A DNA stretch of 5,037 nt, taken from NCBI GenBank assembly GCA_013138705.1, contig WTCF01000169.1:1-5037 (forward strand), written 5' to 3'. This stretch comes from Deltaproteobacteria bacterium (GTDB lineage Bacteria > Desulfobacterota > Dissulfuribacteria > Dissulfuribacterales > UBA3076). Positions 1 to 5,037 of this stretch are shown in pieces. The notes beneath the pieces are model-generated. The model did no database searches. It was not told the origin of the DNA and was given only the letters and a program-made list of their open reading frames with translations. The stretch's first letter is position 1, and each line of letters begins with the position of its first letter. The position numbers were made by a program, and so were the translations under genes.

Positions 1-421
1 CGGCCCTTTTCTTGATAAAGTGTTTCGCAGGCCCAAGGGCCTTTACTTCTTTTGCCACTTCCCGCGCCACATCAACATACTTCGTCGCCTCTGCAGATGA
101 TATCCAGGAGAAATGCAGCCTGCCGGGTTCAATCCCAATATGTTCCAGGAGCCCTTTTAACAGGGCAAACTTTCTTCTTGCGTAGTAATTACCTTCCAGG
201 TAATGGCAGTCTCCGGGGTGTCACCCGGATACCCACACACCATCAGACCCGTGTCGGAAGGCAGCCAATATAAACTTTGGGCTCACACGGCCGGAACAGG
301 GCACACGGATTATCCTGAAATTCGGGGGATACTGAAAACGGCTCACGCCTGCCAGGTCCGCCGCTCCATAACTGCACCAGTTACAAAGAAAGGTCGTAAT
401 CTTCGGCTCCCAGTCGTTCAT
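1..421 (-). CDS. mvhD: Second MvhD-like subunit, selenoprotein, 3' end outside window (TGA at 221-223 read as Sec)
   Basis: This is a second MvhD-type [2Fe-2S] electron-transfer subunit, with 140 codons visible before the window edge. It has FLCNWC (C13, C16), CSGR (C42) and the canonical signature U67-H-P-G-D-C72-H-Y-L-E-G-N, with TGA replacing the first Cys codon. Reading on in frame gives [20 protein letters not shown] and later residues matching the C-terminal part of the family up to the LGP block near residue 132, so it is not a 66-residue truncated gene. The ATG at 421 has a strong AGGAG (432-428) that overlaps the TAG of the upstream hdrA, suggesting translational coupling. It is paralogous to the mvhD at 3475-4233. 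Around the Sec codon the two genes are also very similar in nucleotides, about 40 of 47 by eye. Whether this copy also carries the winged-helix-like extension lies outside the window. Confidence 0.92.
188..204 (-). promoter_or_regulatory. SECIS-like hairpin of the second mvhD
   Basis: On the coding strand, ATTACC (204-199) pairs with GGTAAT (193-188) around the loop TGGAA. With the loop-edge T-A pair included, it is a perfect 7-bp stem with a GGA triloop. The loop begins 22 nt after the TGA, exactly as in the first mvhD. The loop-edge pair is A-T in the first copy and T-A here, a compensatory swap that keeps pairing. Confidence 0.78.
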
Positions 422-427
422 ACTTTT

Positions 428-432
428 CTCCT
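428..432 (-). promoter_or_regulatory. Ribosome binding site of the second mvhD, overlapping the hdrA stop
   Basis: AGGAG on the coding strand lies 6 nt before the ATG at 421. Its first two bases belong to the TAG stop of the upstream hdrA. This fixes the start and suggests coupled translation of the two proteins. Confidence 0.7.
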
Positions 433-3400
433 ACACTTCATCAATCATGGCCATGATCTGATCCTGAGCAAATCCCTTTAGGTCTATGGCCCCGGATCGA
501 CAAGATGCCACGCACAGGCCGCAGCCCTTGCACAGTACCGGGTTTATCTCTGCCTTGCCCGCAAATCGTCCCTCTTCGATCATTGAAGGGGCATTGTATG
601 GGCAGATGGAAACACACACACCGCAGCTACAGCACCACATGGGGTTGATATTGGCCACGGTGCCGCTCGCAAAGACCTTGCCTGTTGCGATGAGGCCGGA
701 TACACGGGACGCTGCTGCCAGGGCCTGCGCAATGCTCTCATCAATGGACTTTGGATAGTGGGCCAGTCCGCAAAGAAAGATTCCATCAGTGGCAAAATCA
801 ACCGGCCTCAGCTTGGCATGGGCCTCAATGAAGAATCCGTCATCATTTACTGGAACCTTGAAGAATGTGGCCAGTCGTCCTGCTTCCGACGGCACAATAG
901 CAGTTGCAAGCACAAGCAAATCCGCCCGGAGGATAACAGGCCTTTTCAGGATATGATCTTCCAACTCGATCTCCAAGGCATCCTTTCCTTCACTCACCTT
1001 TGGCTTGGATTGCAGGTCATAGCGAAAGAATATAACTCCCTTTTCCCTGGCCTCTCTGAAGAGGTCTTCCCGTTCACCATATGTCCGCATGTCGCGATAC
1101 AGCACATAGACATCTATTTCCGGATTGCGCCGTTTGAGCTCCAAAGCGCTCTCCACAGTGTGGCTACAGCACACGCGGCTGCAATAGGGACGGTCAGGTT
1201 CACGAGAGCCAACACACTGAATAAAGGCTGCTGATTTGATTTCCTTGAGTGACGGATCATCCTGAATGAACCGTGCATCCATTTCCAGATGGGTGAGCAC
1301 ACGGGAATCTTCACCATAGAGGTATTCAGTGGGTTTGTATTCATGACCGCCGGTTGCGACTACTGCCACTCCGTGCTTTAGCTCAACTTCTTTATCCCCG
1401 TTTTTCAGGGTGGAGGAGAAGTTGCCTACAAAGCCATCCACACTGGTAAGCTCAGTGGATCGGCACACATGGACTTGAGGATTTTTCTCTATCTCGTCTA
1501 CCAGATCTTTCACATAGGCCTGGATGTCTTCACCCTTCCATGTCTTATTGAGGAACCTGGCCTGGCCCCCCAACTCCTCAGATTGCTCCACTAAATGGAC
1601 CTCATAACCCTGGTCTGCCAGGTTTTTCGCACACACCATGCCGGCAACACCACCGCCAACCACCATGGTGCCAGGTTCCAGACCCAGCTCCGTGTCCGGA
1701 AGAGGTTCCAGCAGGGCTGCCTTGGTAACTGCCATTCGCACCAAATCCTTGGCCTTTTCCGTGGCGGCCGCAGGGTCTTTGCCATGTACCCATGAGTCCT
1801 GATTGCGGATATTGGCCATCTCAAACAGGTACTTGTTCAGGCCTGCATTCATCAGGGTTTCCTGAAACAAGGGTTCGTGAGTCTTAGGGGTACATGCAGC
1901 AACCACCACCCTGTTGATCCCCTGTTCCTTGATAACCTCTGCCATCTTCACCTGTGTATCCTGGGAACAGGTATACATGTTGTCTTCAACATAGGTGACG
2001 TACGGGAGGGTTTTGGCATAGTCCCGCACTTCCGGCACGTTCACCACACCTGCGATGTTGATGCCGCACTGGCACACAAATACCCCGATGCACGGAGGCT
2101 CGCCGATCACATTGGTCTCCGGCGGCATCTCCTGAACCTGGGTCTGCGTCCAACGGCTCTCGCTCAAGAGCACACTGGATGCCGCTGCGGCTGCAGATGC
2201 CTCCATAACAGACTGGGGGATGTCTTTCGGTCCTTGGATCGTACCGCATACAAAGACGCCTTCCCTTGTGGTCGCTACAGGTGCAAAGCTGTCTGTCCTG
2301 GCAAAGTTGTATTTATCCAGCTCGATCCCGAGACGTCCGGCAAGCTTGACGCTTTCCTCCCCCACCTGAAAGCCTACGGAAAGCACTACAAGGTCAAAAA
2401 TCTCGCTCTTCAGCTCACCGCTGTCATCGACATAGGTTATCTCAAGGTTACCATTTTCTACCGGGTTAACGGTGTGAATGCGCGAGCGGATAAACCGCAC
2501 ACCGTGCTCATCACGGGCCCGGTTATAATATTCCTCAAAATCTTTGCCGTATGTCCGGATGTCCATGTAAAAAATAGTCGGTTCTACATCCCCGTGTCCG
2601 TGTTCCTTGGCAATGACCGCTTCCTTGATGGCGTACATGCAACAGACACCTGAGCAGTAGGCATTGCTGCATTCATGGGTGTCGCGTGAGCCCACACACT
2701 GGAGCCAGGCTATCTTTTTGGGCTCTTCGCGGTCATAGGGCCTCATCAGATGGCCCATATACGGCCCGGATGCGCTCAGAATCCGCTCGAACTCCATGCT
2801 GGTGATTACATTGGGAGATTTTCCATAGGCGAATACTTCCTGAACTCCTGGATCGAACAGTTCATTTCCTACTGCAAGGATCGCAGCTCCCACTTCGAGC
2901 TCTGTCCTTTTCGGCTTGTCATCATAATTAATGGCCCCGGCAAGACAGATCTTTTCACAGAGCCCGCACCCGATGCACTGCTCCCTGTCAATGGAATAGG
3001 CAAGTGGGACTGCCTGGGCGTATTGGATGGACGTAGCGGCCTTGAGACACAGACCGCAGTCGAATTCATTCACACAGTGTACAGGGCAGGCCTGGCTGCA
3101 TTGCCCGCACCCGGTGCATACATCAGGGTCTATATACCGGGGATGATTAATGAGCGTAACATTGAAATGCCCGGCCTCACCATCAAAGGATTCAACCTCT
3201 GAGTTGGGGATAATATTTATATTAAGATGCCGGCCGACCTCGACCAGTTTGGGGGAAATAATTCACATGGCACAGTCATTAGTTGGAAAGGTCTTATCCA
3301 ACTGTGCCATCATCCCCCCTATAGTCGGTGATTTGTCAACCAGGTGTACGTAATATCCTGCAGTTGCCAGATCAAGGGCCGCCTGCATGCCGGCAATGCC

Positions 3401-3454
3401 GGCCCCCACGACCATTACGCTCCCCATGTTTTTCATCTCTCTATCCTTAGCCAT
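431..3454 (-). CDS. hdrA: Double-length HdrA-like selenoprotein (TGA at 3263-3265 read as Sec)
   Basis: This is a cytoplasmic HdrA-type flavo-iron-sulfur protein, about 1007 residues against roughly 650 for classical HdrA. Module 1 (1-430) begins directly with the FAD-binding VVGAGIAG motif and continues with [14 protein letters not shown]64[12 protein letters not shown]. Two ferredoxin-type motifs follow (C113/116/119/123 and C160/163/166/170), then LQCVGSR (C253) and a Cys cluster (C262, 267, 271, 272). Module 2 (455-1007) opens with the HdrA N-terminal domain ([11 protein letters not shown]461/463; C496; [13 protein letters not shown]521). It then has a second nucleotide-binding motif, VVGGGVAGM (about 598-606), IQCVGSR (C747), a Cys pair (C762, 763) and two C-terminal ferredoxin motifs (C941/944/947/951 and C975/978/981/985). 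Residue 64 is TGA where the family has the second Cys of NDCSMC. The frame is open and homologous on both sides. It ends with TAG at 431-433, 9 nt before the next mvhD. A BamE-like role is possible but unproven. Confidence 0.93.
3230..3247 (-). promoter_or_regulatory. SECIS-like hairpin of hdrA
   Basis: On the coding strand, CTGGTC (3247-3242) pairs with GGCCGG (3235-3230), giving four Watson-Crick and two G-U pairs, around the loop GAGGTC. If the loop-edge G and C pair, it is a 7-bp stem with an AGGU tetraloop. The loop starts 21 nt after the TGA. The AGGU/GGUC loop closely resembles the SelB-binding loop of the E. coli fdhF SECIS as I recall it. Unlike the mvhD hairpins, this stem does not lie under a strongly conserved protein motif. 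Confidence 0.78.
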
Positions 3455-3460
3455 TCCTGT

Positions 3461-3466
3461 TCCTCT
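3461..3466 (-). promoter_or_regulatory. Ribosome binding site of the double-length hdrA
   Basis: The coding strand reads AGAGGA six bases before the ATG at 3454, in the 20-nt gap after the preceding mvhD. A second AGGA directly abuts the ATG and is too close to serve. The site supports 3454 as the true start. That start lies far upstream of the GTG at 3073, which would be chosen if the TGA were treated as a stop. Confidence 0.65.
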
Positions 3467-3474
3467 ATAGATTA

Positions 3475-4233
3475 TTACATACCCATGAATATCGGGGTGC
3501 TGCCACTATACTCCTTCAGACCTGCCTGGTTGCATCTCTCCAGTTCATTCAAACGCATGGAGACCGTATATACGGGCAAGCCGGTCTCTTCTGCCATCTC
3601 CCTCACAGACCGGGGGCCTTCTTCAAGGGCCGCCATGATCAGGGCCTTGTGGTATTCTTCTTCCGTGGCCTGTTGGAGCAATTTTTTGAAATCCTCATCC
3701 TTTAGCTTTTCATTGTAAACATTGCCCTGCTCGGTGACTTTCTTTGTCAACCCCAGAAGCCACCTGATCCTGGGGGAATTAAGTGTCTGTTCAACAGCAG
3801 CCAGGGGAAGCCTGAACTCCTCAGGATCAAAAGGACCCAGTTCCCGAGTAATATTGCTCACCTCGGTTACATATTTGGCAAAAAGCTGTCCTTCAGCCGC
3901 ACTGACCCAGCGCAGTTGCACGCGATCCCGCCCAATGCCTGAAAGATCCAGTAAATATTGAACCAGTTCCACCCTATTGGCCGCATATTCATTACCATCC
4001 TGGTAATGGCATTCTCCGAGGTGTCACCCGGAGACAAAGACGCTGTCAAACCCGCTTTTTAGGCCATCTATAATATAGACAGGATCAACCCGGCCTGAAC
4101 ACATTACCCGAATCGACCGGATGGTCGAAGGATATTGGAGCCGGGAAACCCCAGCCAGGTCCGCACCTGCATAGGCACACCAGTTACACAGAAATGCCAG
4201 AATTTTCGGTTCAAATGATTTGTTCATGTCCAT
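3475..4233 (-). CDS. mvhD: MvhD-like hydrogenase/Hdr delta subunit, selenoprotein with C-terminal extension (TGA at 4024-4026 read as Sec)
   Basis: This is an MvhD/FrhD/VhuD-type iron-sulfur subunit of 252 residues when the in-frame TGA is read as selenocysteine. In the family it carries a [2Fe-2S] cluster and relays electrons from a partner enzyme to HdrA. Core motifs are FLCNWC (C16, C19), CSGR (C45) and the usual CHxGxCHYxxGN signature, here U70-H-L-G-E-C75-H-Y-Q-D-G-N. Homology continues in the same frame after the TGA ([19 protein letters not shown] and onward), so this is one gene and not two. A SECIS-like hairpin starts 15 nt after the TGA. A typical MvhD ends near residue 140. This one has an added segment: a charged helical region (about 140-190) and then a predicted winged-helix-like domain (about 190-252, with [23 protein letters not shown] as the helix-turn-helix-like part). 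It ends in tandem stops, TAA TAA. The only alternative is a pseudogene, which the fit at all three loci argues against. Confidence 0.9.
3990..4008 (-). promoter_or_regulatory. SECIS-like hairpin of the first mvhD
   Basis: On the coding strand, CATTACC (4008-4002) and GGTAATG (3996-3990) form a perfect 7-bp stem with loop AGGAT. If the loop-edge A and T also pair, it becomes 8 bp with a GGA triloop. The loop begins 22 nt after the TGA. This agrees with the known bacterial SECIS pattern: apical loop about 16-37 nt after UGA, with a G among the first two loop bases. SelB would bind here to deliver Sec-tRNA. The stem overlaps the codons for the conserved HYxxGN motif, so protein constraint contributes to the sequence. 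Confidence 0.78.
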
Positions 4234-4234
4234 A

Positions 4235-5037
4235 TTACCTGCCTTCATTCACTCGCAACCCGTAACCCGCAACTCGTGATTCACTTCCCCCCTCCCCTCC
4301 TGCCTCAATCATTGCAAGGATCTGGCGATCGCGGAAGTGTTTCATATCAATGGCCTTCTGCGGACAGGCCGCGGCACAAATCCCGCAGCCTTTACAGAGG
4401 GCCGAGATGTTCTCAGCCTTGTATCCCTGCCCTGAGACCTTGATAAGGTGAATCGCCCCGAAAGGACAGGAGACATCACACAAACCGCAGCCAATGCACT
4501 TTTCCTGATCGATCACTGAAACAGTGGGCTCAACTTCAACTGACTCTTTGATCAATACTGATGCGGCCCTGGCAGCGGCTGCCTTTGCCTGGACTATGGA
4601 TTCCTCAAGGGGCTTGGGATAGTGGGCCATGCCGCACACAAATATGCCGTCAGTGGCAAAATCTACAGGCCTCAACTTCATGTGCGCCTCGAGGAAGAAG
4701 CCATCCTCGTTAAGCGGCACTTTCAGCATCTTGGCGAGTTCTTCCTCGCCCCTTGCGATAATGGCCGTGGCCAGGTCCAGATAATCCACCTGGAGTTCCA
4801 GGGGGATACCGAGTATATGGTCTTTGACCGTAATCTTCAGTTTGTCTTTGCCGTTAATCCTGGCTTCTTCCACCACAGGCTTTTCATCAAGCGAGTAGCG
4901 GATGAATATGACACCCAGTTCCCTGGCCTTTCTGTACAGTTCTTCCCTTTGGCCATAAGTGCGGATGTCACGATAGAGTATATAGACATTCAGGTCGGGT
5001 TTCAGTGTCTTGAAATCAATGGCCTGTTGCAAGGATG
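4235..5037 (-). CDS. hdrA: HdrA-like FAD/iron-sulfur protein, C-terminal part (5' end outside window)
   Basis: This is the C-terminal 266 residues of a heterodisulfide reductase subunit A-like protein, a cytoplasmic FAD and [4Fe-4S] protein that distributes electrons, often by bifurcation. It shows the HdrA signature blocks [31 protein letters not shown] and two closing ferredoxin motifs, CIGCGLCDVSCP and CKGCGICAAACP. The frame is open to the window edge; the TTG at 5032 is an internal Leu codon, since the same block in the downstream paralogue is preceded by more than 700 residues. It is clearly paralogous to the C-terminal half of the HdrA at 431-3454. The family normally ends soon after the QILAMIEA block, but this copy carries about 20 more residues, rich in Gly/Ser/Arg and encoded partly by a tandem heptamer repeat. 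It stops with TAA one base before the preferred ATG of the next gene. Whether its missing N-terminal part contains selenocysteine cannot be seen. Confidence 0.93.
   Translation of the reverse strand, partial: SLQQAIDFKTLKPDLNVYILYRDIRTYGQREELYRKARELGVIFIRYSLDEKPVVEEARINGKDKLKITVKDHILGIPLELQVDYLDLATAIIARGEEELAKMLKVPLNEDGFFLEAHMKLRPVDFATDGIFVCGMAHYPKPLEESIVQAKAAAARAASVLIKESVEVEPTVSVIDQEKCIGCGLCDVSCPFGAIHLIKVSGQGYKAENISALCKGCGICAAACPQKAIDMKHFRDRQILAMIEAGGEGGSESRVAGYGLRVNEGR
4238..4245 (-). promoter_or_regulatory. Ribosome binding site deciding the first mvhD start
   Basis: The coding strand reads AAGGCAGG just before TAATATG. The purine-rich site lies 4-8 nt upstream of the ATG at 4233, whereas the ATG at 4248 has only a weak GCGAG upstream and would overlap the previous gene by 14 nt. 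The ATG at 4227 is also possible, 10 nt after the AGG, and aligns with the start of the second mvhD copy. I prefer 4233, with 4227 as the alternative. Confidence 0.6.
4253..4276. repeat. Short tandem heptamer repeat inside the hdrA 3' end
   Basis: On the plus strand, three consecutive heptamers are visible: TCGCAAC (4253-4259), CCGTAAC (4260-4266) and CCGCAAC (4267-4273), followed by a partial TCG. On the coding strand this reads as GTTRCGG-type units. The repeat is translated as the tail of the upstream HdrA (the RVAGYGLR stretch). Flanking TGAATCACGAG and GAGTGAATG resemble each other (TGAAT on one side, GTGAAT on the other), so the whole element may be a small inserted unit. GGGTTACGGGTTGCGG-like repeats are, from memory, scattered between genes in many deltaproteobacterial genomes; that link is not tested here. 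Confidence 0.7.

Noticed and set aside
758..1234. Plus-strand open frame of 158 codons
   Set aside because: It is antisense to the C-terminal HdrA domain, with no family resemblance or convincing ribosome binding site.
1877..2653. Plus-strand open frame of 258 codons opposite hdrA
   Set aside because: It is Cys/His-rich, has no recognisable domain and lies wholly antisense to conserved HdrA sequence; it is a shadow frame.
3073..3073. GTG at 3073 as the start of an 880-residue hdrA, and 3263-3454 as a separate small gene
   Set aside because: The GTG falls in the middle of a ferredoxin motif region (after CPVHC). Upstream codons up to the TGA are fully homologous to HdrA, and the ATG at 3454 has a good ribosome binding site.
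2750..3202. Plus-strand open frame of 150 codons
   Set aside because: It lies opposite the ferredoxin region of hdrA; its composition is explained by the opposite strand.
3972..3972. GTG at 3972 as the start of an independent 165-residue protein
   Set aside because: The codons between the TGA and this GTG encode the conserved [11 protein letters not shown] motif of MvhD, so this is the downstream part of one gene.
221..4026. An alternative genetic code with TGA as Trp or Gly
   Set aside because: All three TGAs fall at Cys positions, Trp is encoded by TGG and Gly by GGN in these genes, and no other in-frame TGA occurs in more than 1600 codons.
221..4026. Sequencing errors or pseudogenes
   Set aside because: Three single-codon interruptions at family Cys sites, without frameshifts and each with a SECIS-like hairpin, are not expected by chance.
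4281..4305. G-rich coding-strand stretch as a G-quadruplex
   Set aside because: Only two long G runs are clear; four are needed, so this is better read as part of the Gly-rich tail codons.
5030..5032. TTG at 5032 as the start of the first hdrA
   Set aside because: It is an internal Leu inside a conserved HdrA block; the frame stays open to the window edge.

Overview
The window comes from an anaerobe that makes selenoproteins. The gene families (HdrA and MvhD), the moderate GC content and the oversized HdrA suggest a sulfate-reducing or syntrophic deltaproteobacterium (Desulfobacterota or a relative). That assignment is inferred from gene content; no phylogenetic marker is present.

All supported genes lie on the minus strand and read from position 5037 down to position 1 as one tight cluster. 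In order of transcription they are: (1) the C-terminal part of a first HdrA-like flavin/iron-sulfur protein, cut by the window edge (4235-5037); (2) an MvhD-like electron-transfer subunit with an extra C-terminal domain (3475-4233); (3) a double-length HdrA-like protein of about 1007 residues (431-3454); (4) a second MvhD-like subunit, cut by the other edge (1-421). Intergenic gaps are 1, 20 and 9 nt, so this looks like part of one operon. No promoter or terminator is visible.

The main observation is that genes 2, 3 and 4 are each interrupted by a single in-frame TGA, and each TGA sits at a position that is a conserved cysteine in the family. Homology continues in the same frame on both sides. 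A hairpin fitting the bacterial SECIS pattern follows each TGA, with its apical loop starting 21-22 nt downstream. The three genes are therefore read as selenoproteins, one HdrA and two MvhD. A conventional gene caller would break each into two fragments or start it too late.

Functionally, MvhD passes electrons from a partner oxidoreductase (a hydrogenase or formate dehydrogenase, for example) to HdrA, whose FAD can bifurcate electrons. Here the pair occurs twice in tandem (HdrA-MvhD-HdrA-MvhD), without HdrB, HdrC or a catalytic hydrogenase subunit inside the window. The partner is unknown. One candidate, from recalled literature, is a class II benzoyl-CoA reductase (Bam) type complex, whose BamE and BamF are HdrA- and MvhD-like. 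A tandem heptamer repeat also extends the C-terminus of the first HdrA.
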